Assembly: GCA_021527695.1 (NCBI GenBank)
Contig: JAKFAO010000009.1
Span: forward strand, 992,001-1,056,000
Source: Naematelia aurantialba
Taxonomy: Eukaryota; Basidiomycota; Tremellomycetes; Tremellales; Naemateliaceae
DNA: 64,000 nucleotides
Direction: 5' to 3'
Shown here one piece after another: positions 54,565 to 64,000 of this stretch (position 1 is the stretch's first letter; the number at the start of each line of letters is the position of its first letter). The notes beneath the pieces were generated by a model. That model was given only the letters and a program-made list of their open reading frames with translations, did not search any database and had not been told where the DNA came from. Made by a program: the position numbers and the translations under genes.

Positions 54565-57411
54565 CTAGTCATCCTCAACGTCCAGCTCAACCTCCTCTAC
54601 CTGCAGTTCCAGATCCTCGAGCTTGCGGACGAGCTTGCGGAGTTCCTCGGACTTTGCCACCACGTCATTCTTGAGCGACGCGAGCGTCCCCTCGTCCACC
54701 TTGACTAGGCGGCTCGGCGTCGACGTATTCGTCTTCATATTCGCTTGCTGCTGTCCCTTCTTGACATCCGGCCTGAGCGACGCCAGCTGGTCTTTCAGCT
54801 ACGTGCATCAGCCCGCATTCGATACACCTCGAGCTCAATTTGCAGTGTTCCGAGCGTGGCGCGCCACTGTACGGAAGGGAGCGCTCACCAGCTGCACTTT
54901 CCCGCTCAGGCCCTTTCCGCGCGACAGCGCCCCGCCGCGTGTCCTCGCCTTGAGCCGCTCGAGCTCTTCAAACCACTTCTTCTCCGCCTCGCCTAGAGGC
55001 GGTCTGTACTCGCCCGCCAGGGCCAACAACACCCTGTCCAGCCGGTCGCCCAGCGCCGCCTGCTCCGCGAGAAGCGCCTCGACCCTCGCCACCCGCGCCC
55101 GCCCGTCCAGACGCGCGACTCTCGCCTGACAGTCCTGCAGGACCCGGAGTTGCCGCTGATACTCCTGGACCTCGAGGTCCAACCGCTGTTCGATCGACCC
55201 GCTCATTTCGAGCAGTCGCCGCACACAGGATTGAAGGTGGCTATGAATCGTCCCAAAGGTCTTCAAGTGCTCCACGGATACCGTCTGTAATGGCGTGCGC
55301 CCGATGCCCACGACCCGAGGGATGGTGAGCTCACTGAGGTTGCGGAAAGTCTTGGCGTAATCAAAAGGCGAGGTCAGGAGCAGACTGCGGGTCTCTTTGT
55401 CGCTGACTGATCTGGGCTGGTTGTCGCTGTCCCGTTCTGCACCGTCGGTAGAGGGTGCGGCTATTCGATAGTCCAGCTCGACCGCGACCAGCTGATGTGA
55501 GGCGGACAAGGCTAAGAAAATGTACCCTAGCGCGATGTTGCTGGAGACTGCAACCCCGATAATCGGATTTGTGCTGAACGATAGATATCAGCACTAGATT
55601 GCACGCTGGGAACTTGAGGAAGCCACGCACGGAATGGCCTCTACGAGCTGGCCCCACTCGCAGGCCGTCAAATGATCGGACTGCAAAGCCTCTACCAGAG
55701 GTGCAACACAGATAGACGCTACACCGCAGTGCTGCACAAACAGGGTGTCTGGGTTGACCGGATCGAGTGTGAAGTAAGGGCTCGAAGACATTGACAGGTT
55801 TACATCCTCTGGAGACGAAAACAGCTGGATCGACTCGACGATCGGGATTGACGGCACGGAAGGCGACGCATCCTAAGAGGATCAGACGTGTATAATGGCG
55901 AACTAGGAGACTCACTCGAGCACTGATCCACCGCGGTTCCGCCTGCTCTACCAGAACCCCCAGGTCGACTCTGGCGTTTGACCAGACCAAGCCCACCAAG
56001 ATGCCGCCTCCGCTTGTCACTTTCTCATCCTCGGCTGCCTCTGCATCGAAAATGATGATGTCACTCGCTATCTGCTCGTCGACCTCTTCCTCGTCCCGCG
56101 GCCCAGGAGTGAATACGATAGGGCCTTGCCTCATCATCGGACGATGCACCCCTGGGGCTGGCCCGCCTTTCTCTGTGAGATACGGAGGGTGTACTCTGAC
56201 AGTGCTCTCGGCAAGAGGAGGGCGAGTATCGAGAGACGAGGTGGACCCAGATCGTCGATGACTCAGTAGACTACCACGACGTCCAGGCGTTGATGACTCG
56301 TCTTGCCTTGCCCGGCGATCGTCCTCCTGCCTGACCTGCTTCACGAGGCTCTCCACCCACTGCGCCTGTAATGCTGCGCGACCGAGTTTCGCTGCGGCTT
56401 CCGGATCGTCCAAACCTCTGACTCCGCTCAGCCTCCGTGACCGCAGGTCTGTGTAGGCATTCAGACTCTGCAGATATGGTAGCGGCATCTCGGTGTGCAG
56501 AGGCATGATTGGCCCCATGGCGTAGACATCGCCGTTGCCCATGAGCACATATACCATCAAACGGGAGAAGTCGTGTTGGCTGGTCGAAAACGCAAACGAG
56601 GTCGCATAGTGTGATAGCGGATCGATCGCGGTGAAGCGGGATGAAGACGCTGCATGTTCGGGAAGGAAGTTGAACTCTTGTGCGGGATCATCTGGATGCA
56701 GGATGTCATACTCGCTGACATCGTCGTCAGCTCGACCAAGAAGCGTGTTGGCCGGTTCGCTCACCGCAGCTTGCCGTCCGTGGTCAAGATCCACAATGAA
56801 TTTCCGCCTGCGCCCCACGGGTGCCAAGAGACTTTACTGATCTCCGCCTTGGACGATGCCGAGTAGAGGAACTCGTCAATCGCAAATGACCTGCCATCGT
56901 CAGCATAGACTAAGACGAATACGAGTCGACATGGCACTCACCGGCTGGTTACCTCGCCCGTTGTAGTGTTGATCTGCCCAGATTTCGGCAATACAATGAC
57001 GCTTATCTGGCGCTGTCCTACGACCGCAAGTAGACGTCCAGACGCACTGAGAATGAGTTGTTGAATTTGGAAGGGCTTGTGGAGAGTCTTCAGGATCTAC
57101 GGTGCGTGATCAGATCTGACTGTCGGACGGGCGACAAGGAAGGTGTATCGTACCTTGTAGCTGCCAACTTTCGTATCCTGCACCTCCCAAGCTTCACCAC
57201 TCGCGACGGAAGACATGCGGATCTCACTCCCAACCGCCAGTATCAAGTCCCGGTCGCGCATGACCATCCTTGATACTTTTGGTCCTGCAAGACGGCTCGG
57301 ACGCTCGACGAGCTCCCACTCATCGTCGTTCCCATCGCCTGGGGTCGTGGGCGGTACGAAGATGGAGTGAGAGGGAAGGTTCTGTAGGGAGCACGCAACG
57401 GTGCGCGCCAT
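54565..57411 (-). CDS. Nup82/Nup88-type nucleoporin, spliced
   Basis: Runs from ATG 57409-57411 to TAG 54565-54567. N-terminal beta-propeller segments: MARTVACSLQNLPSHSIFVP, KVSRMVMRDRDLILAVGSEI, QLILSASGRLLAVVGQRQIS (abridged block boundaries), EISKVSWHPWGAGGNSLWIL, LSHYATSFAFSTSQHDFSRL, MVYVLMGNGDVYAMGPIMPL, a Ser/Arg linker, GGGILVGLVWSNARVDLGVL, and YFTLDPVNPDTLFVQHCGVA. The C-terminal third is coiled coil: VEHLKTFGTIHSHLQSCVRR, QRQLRVLQDCQARVARLDGR, EAEKKWFEELERLKARTRGG, then SEELRKLVRKLEDLELQVEE and an acidic end. A propeller with VSWHPWG followed by a three-part coiled coil is the layout of Nup82 and Nup88, which anchor mRNA-export platform proteins on the cytoplasmic face of the pore. 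About eight exons. The first-exon Ser/Pro segment is short. Assignment to Nup82/88 rests on layout and propeller motifs. Confidence 0.78.
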
Positions 57412-57692
57412 GGTTGACACGGTTGTGGTTCAGAAAGTTGTCGCAAGGCATGAACAGCAAGGCGAACGACTGAGAGATGGCCCGCTGATGCCAGGCTGAC
57501 TTTGGCGGCAGGACGACGAGTGCCAGGCACAAATCGCCCCACCAGCGTTTTTGCGTTTTTGCTTGCCTTTGGGGTGCCCACAACGGGAGCAGTAGCGGAC
57601 TCAGAGCCACGTGTGTCAAGCAAAAGTGCCGGCTTCTGGGCCAAAATAAAATCAATCGAACCTTCACAGAGTGGACATGGACCGGGTGGCGT
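57412..57692. other. Intergenic region between the nucleoporin start and the tRNA fragment
   Basis: About 280 bases, probably the nucleoporin promoter. No coding exon is recognised. Confidence 0.5.
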
Positions 57693-57703
57693 AAAAGAGA
57701 GTC

Positions 57704-57745
57704 TGCGGCGTGTGAGGTTCGAACTCACGCGGACTTGAGTCCATC
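57704..57745 (-). tRNA. 3' part of a class II tRNA gene, probably tRNA-Leu (5' part missing in window)
   Basis: Read on the minus strand, this is a variable arm (GGAC-loop-GTCC, 57731-57742), a T arm with 5-bp stem GTGAG/CTCAC and loop TTCGAAC (57712-57728), a 3' acceptor strand ACGCCGC with A at position 73 (57704-57711), then TTTT as a Pol III terminator (57693-57696). The hairpin-forming variable arm means class II (Leu or Ser). A73 favours Leu, since eukaryotic tRNA-Ser has G73. No D arm (GGCCGAG-type B-proximal A box) and no matching 5' acceptor GCGGCGT is found in the next 150 bases upstream, where retrotransposon sequence lies instead. The isotype and the exact breakpoint (about 57745-57765) are uncertain. 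Confidence 0.7.
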
Positions 57746-60700
57746 GATGTTCGCGTTTCAAAAATGCTTAAAAGATATTCATGTCGCAGGCTACTACGGT
57801 GCTGACGCTACCTTAGGCTCACAGTGGGCCTCGTAGACTGGCTCTCCTCCTCTCCAGCAGCTTAGTGAGGTGGGCCTAAGCCCAGCCCCACTCACTCACG
57901 TAGGCCATGCTCTAATTACTGCATCGGCGGGAATTGGGTGCGCATTCAATCGTGCGATGATCCGGCCTGCGGTGAGAATGGCGATTTCGTGTGCTTTGTT
58001 GGCATCCACCCAGGTTAACGGGTTGGTTGGTTGTGGCACCGCACCTTCCCAGTATCTTGAAGGCCAGTCTGTCGCCCCATAGAGTGTCTTGTGGATATAG
58101 CTTTCCCAGGCTATCAGTCGTGTTTGTCGCTGAGCTTTGGCTGTTGATGTGGGCTGATAAATCTTCTTGAGAGCATCCTTGAATTGTGAGTCTCTTATGT
58201 CAGCAAAGTGCTGACAGTGTAGGAAGATGTGTGTATCGTCTTGGTTACCGTCGTGGCAGAAATAACAATCGTAAACCTTGGTCTGGTATAGCTTCGCTGC
58301 TGTCTTGATATTGCCAGTTCTGGCAAGGTACTGGTGGCGTGCAGTCAGGGGGGCTGCGGAGCGCCGGTAGAAATATGGTGGTGCCGGTTGCTTCCTGGTT
58401 GCGGGTATCAGTCCCATGCGTAATCGGTGCTTTGTGTTGATGGTCGAGATCTGGTCCTGGACCAGCGCTTGTTGCAAGTTATACTTCCAGGAGTCGGTAA
58501 GGTAACTGCCGGTAAATTTATCAAACATCACAAACTGGTTCATCCAACCTGTTGGTGCGGGGACAGTATACTCAGTTGTCAGATGGGCTGCTTTGGCCAA
58601 CTCGTCAGCTTTGTCGTTGAGCTGCGAATACTCATCCTTGGCGCCAGTGTGAGCCTTGACATGTTCGACCTTAGCTTGGCTTTCCCATGCTGCTTTTATT
58701 AGCCATTGATGGTAGGGGAAAGCTGGTCTAGTGTGCCAGTGGTGGGCGCTAAATCCGGGTTGCCTGGCCGACGCGACAGCTCGGACTGTGTTCAGGTGGT
58801 CTGATATGATGAGCGCATTTGGCATCCCTTTGGTAAGCTCTAGGGCAATTATGACGGCCAGTATCTCACCGTGCATGGAGGTAACCTCATGACCAGTGAT
58901 ACGGAAAGATGCAGTGATGGCACCTGTTATGGCTGCTGTAGCTGATGGGCCGGTCTCGGTGTACTTATAACTCCCGTCTGTGGCAAGGAGGAATGGGTCA
59001 GGATGTGCCATATTATGCTCCTGTTGTTGCCAAAGTGGCCGGGTTACGAGGTCGTTGATGCCTTTTCGCCGTCGTTGCTGGGGTATGAACACAGAAGGGT
59101 CGCCTCGTGTAAGGCCCCAAGGGAGATTTAGTGATTTTGTCCAATCAAGCAGGCGGTCGATGTGTGGGTTTAGAGGGACTCCACTTAGTTGGGTCATATG
59201 TCTCTTCCTCAGTTTCTCAAGCTTCTTCATGTATTTGTAGTACATGAGGTCAAAAGAGAGATGCTTACTCAGCGTTCGCCTTGTATTAACCAAAGGCGTA
59301 TTGGTGGCGACATACTTGACATCCGTCATCTTTTTGATATGTACCATGCTATTCTTGTCCCAATCGGACTGATCTGTGTTCATGATTATCATGTTTGACA
59401 TCTGGAGGTAAGTAAGGGCTGTGACCCAGGAATGTGGAACTATCTTCCCGCGAGGTCCTGGTGATCCTTCGAGGGGGGGCTTACACTTCAAGCTGGAACA
59501 CTGCCAATTTGCCAGGGTGATTCTTGCCATCGTGCGTAGAGGGGTTAGGTGGTGATTGAGGGCGCGGAGTAACATGGTGATGGCCACCTCGCCGTTGATC
59601 CTGAAGAAGGACGGGAGATCGAAGCCCCGTTGTGCTAAGGGAAGGTTAAGAATAGGTGGACGGGCATTCTTGAGACCCATAGCTTTGGTTATCTTGTCTG
59701 TAATAGCGTTGTCAATCTGCCTAGCTTGGTTCGGGCGGATGGGGTTGAGATGTAACCTTGGGCGGATGCGTGCCAATAGTACAGTCCAGACTAGTTTGCG
59801 CATGAGTGCCAGGGGGTATGCAACGTTCCTGGAGATGGGATAGTTTTCAATGATTGCCTGTATGGATTGCCATGTCGTGTCTGGGTGAAGGTAGGACACT
59901 CGCAACATTGTAGGGTCTCGAAGGAAGGGAATCGTTCGATCCACTTGGTCGATCTTTAAAGTATAGTTGTCCGGCAAGTTGCCAGATCTTGGTTGGCCGA
60001 GACAGAAAAGCGCTGTTTTATCAGGACTCTGCCACGCTGTCTCGATGCCGTAGGCTTCTTGGAAACGTTCGCTGTATGTCGTCAATTTGGCCAAGTCGTC
60101 CAGGTTTGACGCAAACAGAATTGAGTCATCCATGGCTTCGACTGAAACGATCCTTAACTTGAGAATATCAGCTGGCGTGTGATAAGAGTCAGCATGTAGT
60201 AGTTTTGTCGTCAGAAGTGGGAGATTGGTGCGGGGTACGTCGGCGTGCCGTTCCAAATTGTGTGCTAGAACACTCATAGCTAGCGTATATTTCAGAGGGC
60301 TCATCGGGTCGCCCTGTTTAGTTTGGCCTGTGGTATAGAACTCACGAGAGCCGACTCCATCCTGTGATTTGACCTGGATGGATATGTTGCTAGTTCTGGC
60401 TCTTTCAAAGTCAATCAGGTGACCGAGCCCATAAAAGGTCAACGCATCCTCAAAGGCTGACGCATGCAGGTGGTCGAAACCCTTTGTGTGATCTCGTTTC
60501 AGACCCCATATTGACTGTTGCGTTGCTTGGGCGGCGTGATGGACTTGAACCAAAAAGTTCGTCAAATCGCCCGGTTGGACTGCACGCTGGGTTGCGATCT
60601 GCGTGTTGGGTAACAACTTGTGGTTCCAAACATATTCTTGTAGAAGGCCGCCGAACCAGCTGCTGATTACGTTGAAGAGACAATTCGAGAAAATGATTCC

Positions 60701-63700
60701 ACGATAATTGCGAGGATCTGTGACATCGCCGCGCTTGAAGAGGGGGGAGATAAAATTCTGCTTTAGGCGGGGGGGGAAATAATTGTTCTTGAGTGTATAG
60801 TTAAGCAGGGCTACTATCAAGTCACGAAACTCGGGGCTCGCCTGACGTAGGATCCACTTCTCCCAGCCGTCGGGTCCTGGGGAGGGCTTTGGATTGCCCT
60901 TACGCAAGCGTGTGTCAAGATCCTCCCGAGTCATCTGGCGAGGCCATTGGAAAGACTCCTGCTCAAGCTTCTTCTTGAACTTATCAGCCGTTGACGATGT
61001 CATCCATGGTTTAGGGACTTCAGGGGGTGGTTGTCTGTGTAACAATGTCTCAAAGTATGTGGTCCAGGCTGCTAACCTAGCCGGGGGGGTGCTGGCAACA
61101 CGTATGGGTGGTAAATCGGGGTTGGGGGGGTCTAACCCTAGGAGCATCTCAAGTGGGCTGGGTTCAGGGGCCCATGGCTCCGAAGCGCCCGCATAGGTCA
61201 TAGGGAAGGGTTCATTGTGATGTGTGTCTGCCTGGGGACTGCGAGGCTGTGGATGCCGGTTGTGTCGTGAGCGGTTGCGGGGACGTTGAGCTAGTTCCGT
61301 ATTAAGCTCGTCATAAGTGCTCGAACCGTCTGCACTTATGCACTGGAGAAGAGGCGGATTCGTGATCGTCATTGGCTCAAAGAGCGGTCGGATTGATTCA
61401 CCTGGTTGCAGGGCCTGACGAAAGCGAGCCTTCTCTGCGTGGCGGGCACTGGTCCAAATCGCTGAGGATTTTTCCTTGCGTAGATCGTTCGAGAACTTCT
61501 TTCTCGCAAGGATGAGGGATCTACGGGTGTCTGGGGATGCGTGTGCAGTTGAGGCTTGTTGGACTGCACGTGCGATGCTGGGCTCTGCATTGAGCAAGGC
61601 TTCCAGCCGGCGTTCATCAACGGCTCTGATGGCTCTGTTTATCTGGTGGAGCTTACGGCCTAAGCGTTGCATGTTGGGGTTATCCTGAAATAGGCCGCCC
61701 TGAATGCCTGGGTTGACTGGTCTGGCGCGTGGTCTGTAGAAACTGCTGTTGGACGCTGTAGAGAAATGCTTGTCACAGTATTGTAGGAGCTCATCATATT
61801 GATCGTCATTGCTGGGGTGGGTGAAGGGGGGCGGGTCAGTAGTCATGGAGGCAAGCAATGTGTTACGGAAGCGCTCAAATTTTTCTGGTTGTTGGCTCTT
61901 CTTGGGTTGGCGAAGTCTTCTGGGGGCCAAATTGAGAAGTGCTGAGGTGTCTGGGATAAGGGCAGAGATTGAAAAGTGTGCAATTACTGCCCTATGCCTA
62001 GTGTTGGGGATTTGGGTCGGGTGGGTTCGGATGAGTCTGCAGGACACTGCGTGATGATAGGCAAATCTGTCAAGGATGGCTTTGATATGAGAATTGTTAT
62101 TGGCCAGGGATGCTACATGTGTCCAATCTTGGTCTACATGTACTCGCGCCTTGGTTTCCCAAGCGTCTAAGGCGGCAGTATCGGCTAGGAAATTGCGGTA
62201 ACCCCTAGACAGCTGATGGTGGCGGCGTCTTGACGCTCCACTGTACTCTTGATTCGTCTCCCAGCGGTTGAGTGTAGTGTTGATGTCGCCACCGGCGATC
62301 CACGGTAAATCATCGGTGAGCAGTTGCTTAACGCTTTCCCAGAAGGTATTTACGGTGTGTGCATATGCGTCTGTCAGATCATTGATAGCATAAACGGCAA
62401 GTAATGTGATCCGTTTAACCTTGCCTAAGATGTCAGGAAGCGTAAGATCCACGGCGGCGACCCTGCCCAAGGCAATGCCGCTGTCTGGTGTACGGAGATT
62501 ATTTGCTGCAATGCTCTTGTGCACTAAAATCATAACGCCTCTGGAGTGCTCGGTCGGGGAGAATACTGGGAAGATGTTGTAGTGAGTCTGTATGTTAAAC
62601 CCAAGGCCGGTGCCGTGAGAGGTCGGCAATCTCATTCCGCTAGCTCGAGTATGCCATGTCTCAACCAATAGGACAACGTGGGGAAGAAGCTCTTGGAGGA
62701 TGTTTAAGATCTCTTGACCTTTAGTCGGATTAGCGCCTAGCCCTGTACAATTAAGAGTGATGACTTTCAAGGGATCACTGAAGGCTTGGGCTTGTGGTAG
62801 CAAGGACAAGGCGGCGAGGGTGAGCAGAAAACTAGGAGAGGTTGAGAATGTCGTTAGGCAGAGGAGAAAGAGAGCGTAGGTGCAGTGAGGAAGAGAGGAG
62901 GATCGTGGGCTAGCTAGTTGTGTTCGACACACTCCAGGTGCATTCGGGTATGGGTCTATCGTAATTACGGGCTTCGAAGGGATAGAGCAGCAGCCAGGCT
63001 GAACAAACCAGAGGGGGGAAGGAGAGTGTAGCCGGGGTCGACAGTGTTGATAAGGGTGTAATGAAGGGTCGTACTCCATTAGGCGGACTGGAACCAGGTT
63101 AGTGGTGGGCGGTGGAGGGAGGAGTATCAGGACGGGCTCATGACCTACTCTGATCCCTGCCGGTTCGTCCTCGTCCATCGATTCGTCATCGCTGCTTTCC
63201 TGGACATTCTGTCTCTTGAGAGGAGGTTCACCGTCATTGTCATCACTCACGTCTGAGTTGTTGTCCCTGTCATCCTCGACGTGAGGTTCAATGGACCCGG
63301 CGGTAATTTCCTTTCGCTTGGTGAGGTTTTTGAGGGTAAGCGGTAGCTTGGTCTTGGGGCGTAGATCAGGAGCTGGAGGGGCTGCCGCTGCAAGTAGCTT
63401 GACACTAGACTGGGCCTTGAGAAGTTTTCGCTCGTAGTCGACTCGTTCTTCTTTCGCTCGTTGTTCGTCTTCACGCGCTAGTGAGATCATCATAGAGAAA
63501 GCCTCAGGATCCATAGCTGAGAGCATACCGACCTTATCGCGAGCGGCCTGTTCGTTCTGTTTGGCTCGTGCTATCTCGTGTCGGTAGTAGGTCACGTCGG
63601 ATTTGGCTTCGAAGACTTCTCGTTCGTTTCTCATCGCCTTTGACGTCCATGCGAGAGTCTGCTGTAGGTTGGAGTTTGTCTCTTGGGCCATGTCTGCGCT

Positions 63701-64000
63701 GTAAATCATAGCTGCCATCTGGCGTTCTTCAATAGTGTCCAGGCGGGCCATCAAGTTGTTACTGGTCTCCTGTAAGGCAGTAGCCGCTTGCGTCTGCTGA
63801 TTGGCTCGACCCCTTTGTTCTCTTCGTGTCGATTGCTCGGTGGTTTGCATATTGTGGCGGTTAATGTCGTAAACCAGTTGCCAAGGCTGAAAGAGTTGAG
63901 ATCGCTGTTGACAAATATAGACAGCAAGTGCGAATGAGGATGGGGTGACCATGAACCACTTTTCATAGACGTGCCTGCCTCCTGGGGTGAGGAACTCGTC
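57746..64000 (-). mobile_element. Non-LTR retrotransposon (LINE) with APE endonuclease, RT, RNase H; 5' end outside window
   Basis: One uninterrupted frame of more than 2030 codons occupies the minus strand from the window edge to TGA 57896-57898, followed by about 130 bases of 3' UTR without a clear poly-A tail, then the tRNA fragment. No LTRs, tyrosine recombinase or protease is seen, which with the APE domain and target-primed-type organisation indicates a LINE. The lack of stops or frameshifts over 6 kb suggests recent insertion. The left boundary is an estimate. Confidence 0.9.
57896..64000 (-). CDS. LINE polyprotein: coiled coil, APE endonuclease, reverse transcriptase, RNase H, zinc-finger-like C-terminus (5' partial)
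   Basis: The frame is open to base 64000 (reading DEFLTPGGRHVYEKWF before the first visible Met at 63952), so the start lies outside. Order: charged coiled-coil region (about 63350-63850); a disordered acidic part; a hydrophobic stretch (about 62780-62900); endonuclease from VITLNCTGLG (about 62727-62765) with VVLLVETW, GGDINTTLNRW and NTRHRAVIAHF (about 61990). RT follows with GNPKPSPGPDGWEKW (about 60870), NYRGIIFSN, RDHTKGFDHLH (motif A), TKQGDPMSPLKY (about 60300) and VEAMDDSILFAS (motif C, about 60120). RNase H has LLATDGSYKY, SMHGEILAV, IISDHLN and NDKADELAKA, with all four acidic residues. The C-terminus has CYFCHDGNQDDTHIFLHC, a CCHC-like cluster. The clade is not assigned. Confidence 0.92.
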   Translation of the reverse strand, partial: DEFLTPGGRHVYEKWFMVTPSSFALAVYICQQRSQLFQPWQLVYDINRHNMQTTEQSTRREQRGRANQQTQAATALQETSNNLMARLDTIEERQMAAMIYSADMAQETNSNLQQTLAWTSKAMRNEREVFEAKSDVTYYRHEIARAKQNEQAARDKVGMLSAMDPEAFSMMISLAREDEQRAKEERVDYERKLLKAQSSVKLLAAAAPPAPDLRPKTKLPLTLKNLTKRKEITAGSIEPHVEDDRDNNSDVSDDNDGEPPLKRQNVQESSDDESMDEDEPAGIRVGHEPVLILLPPPPTTNLVPVRLMEYDPSLHPYQHCRPRLHSPSPLWFVQPGCCSIPSKPVITIDPYPNAPGVCRTQLASPRSSSLPHCTYALFLLCLTTFSTSPSFLLTLAALSLLPQAQAFSDPLKVITLNCTGLGANPTKGQEILNILQELLPHVVLLVETWHTRASGMRLPTSHGTGLGFNIQTHYNIFPVFSPTEHSRGVMILVHKSIAANNLRTPDSGIALGRVAAVDLTLPDILGKVKRITLLAVYAINDLTDAYAHTVNTFWESVKQLLTDDLPWIAGGDINTTLNRWETNQEYSGASRRRHHQLSRGYRNFLADTAALDAWETKARVHVDQDWTHVASLANNNSHIKAILDRFAYHHAVSCRLIRTHPTQIPNTRHRAVIAHFSISALIPDTSALLNLAPRRLRQPKKSQQPEKFERFRNTLLASMTTDPPPFTHPSNDDQYDELLQYCDKHFSTASNSSFYRPRARPVNPGIQGGLFQDNPNMQRLGRKLHQINRAIRAVDERRLEALLNAEPSIARAVQQASTAHASPDTRRSLILARKKFSNDLRKEKSSAIWTSARHAEKARFRQALQPGESIRPLFEPMTITNPPLLQCISADGSSTYDELNTELAQRPRNRSRHNRHPQPRSPQADTHHNEPFPMTYAGASEPWAPEPSPLEMLLGLDPPNPDLPPIRVASTPPARLAAWTTYFETLLHRQPPPEVPKPWMTSSTADKFKKKLEQESFQWPRQMTREDLDTRLRKGNPKPSPGPDGWEKWILRQASPEFRDLIVALLNYTLKNNYFPPRLKQNFISPLFKRGDVTDPRNYRGIIFSNCLFNVISSWFGGLLQEYVWNHKLLPNTQIATQRAVQPGDLTNFLVQVHHAAQATQQSIWGLKRDHTKGFDHLHASAFEDALTFYGLGHLIDFERARTSNISIQVKSQDGVGSREFYTTGQTKQGDPMSPLKYTLAMSVLAHNLERHADVPRTNLPLLTTKLLHADSYHTPADILKLRIVSVEAMDDSILFASNLDDLAKLTTYSERFQEAYGIETAWQSPDKTALFCLGQPRSGNLPDNYTLKIDQVDRTIPFLRDPTMLRVSYLHPDTTWQSIQAIIENYPISRNVAYPLALMRKLVWTVLLARIRPRLHLNPIRPNQARQIDNAITDKITKAMGLKNARPPILNLPLAQRGFDLPSFFRINGEVAITMLLRALNHHLTPLRTMARITLANWQCSSLKCKPPLEGSPGPRGKIVPHSWVTALTYLQMSNMIIMNTDQSDWDKNSMVHIKKMTDVKYVATNTPLVNTRRTLSKHLSFDLMYYKYMKKLEKLRKRHMTQLSGVPLNPHIDRLLDWTKSLNLPWGLTRGDPSVFIPQQRRRKGINDLVTRPLWQQQEHNMAHPDPFLLATDGSYKYTETGPSATAAITGAITASFRITGHEVTSMHGEILAVIIALELTKGMPNALIISDHLNTVRAVASARQPGFSAHHWHTRPAFPYHQWLIKAAWESQAKVEHVKAHTGAKDEYSQLNDKADELAKAAHLTTEYTVPAPTGWMNQFVMFDKFTGSYLTDSWKYNLQQALVQDQISTINTKHRLRMGLIPATRKQPAPPYFYRRSAAPLTARHQYLARTGNIKTAAKLYQTKVYDCYFCHDGNQDDTHIFLHCQHFADIRDSQFKDALKKIYQPTSTAKAQRQTRLIAWESYIHKTLYGATDWPSRYWEGAVPQPTNPLTWVDANKAHEIAILTAGRIIARLNAHPIPADAVIRAWPT

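Noticed and set aside
57746..57895. A complete tRNA with a long intron instead of a tRNA fragment
   Set aside because: No D arm or 5' acceptor complementary to the 3' strand is present in the 150 bases before the retrotransposon stop codon.
57896..64000. LTR retrotransposon or DNA transposon interpretation
   Set aside because: The APE endonuclease upstream of RT, the terminal RNase H and the lack of integrase or protease identify a non-LTR element.

Overview
The window looks like a gene-dense nuclear contig of a basidiomycete fungus, probably a yeast-forming Tremellomycete. The grounds are many short introns with GT...CTNAC...AG signals, a GC-rich composition, about 24 intron-bearing protein genes packed on both strands, and fungal versions of Trs65, the Nup82/Nup88 family, Mkk1/2 and Rieske protein. 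The taxonomic placement is inference. All gene models below were spliced by hand from reading frames and splice signals, so exact ends of exons and some start codons are provisional.

Left part (1-14.9 kb): the 3' end of a TRAPP-II Trs65-like gene, SGF11 (SAGA deubiquitinase module), an annexin, a small tail-anchored membrane protein, a PITH-domain protein, an HSL-type alpha/beta hydrolase, cytosolic asparaginyl-tRNA synthetase with a 9-nt microexon, and a short orphan gene. Middle part (15-31.5 kb): uracil phosphoribosyltransferase, a membrane-anchored alpha/beta hydrolase, a patatin-type Tgl3/4/5 lipase, an ESCRT-I Vps37-like gene, an F-box/WD40 gene and RPS25. Next (31.8-46.6 kb): mitochondrial Fe-S assembly P-loop NTPase Ind1/NUBPL, an Mkk1/2-type MAP kinase kinase, an RNase III-fold mitochondrial ribosomal protein, the Rieske subunit of complex III, a wax-synthase-like MBOAT protein, an RS-rich conserved nuclear-type protein, and histone H3. 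Right part (47-64 kb): complex I LYR subunit NDUFB9/B22, a large WDR7-like gene, a Nup82/Nup88-type nucleoporin, and a long non-LTR retrotransposon on the minus strand that runs off the right edge. The retrotransposon abuts the 3' half of what looks like a class II (probably leucine) tRNA gene.

The genes are mostly unrelated housekeeping functions. Two loose themes recur: mitochondrial respiration and biogenesis (Ind1, Rieske, NDUFB9, mitoribosomal protein) and lipid metabolism (two hydrolases, patatin lipase, wax synthase). Introns, UTRs and a few coding segments carry many short tandem repeats.

The most notable observations are a histone H3 tail altered just after K27, an intact-looking LINE with substitutions at usually conserved catalytic positions, and its junction with a tRNA gene fragment.
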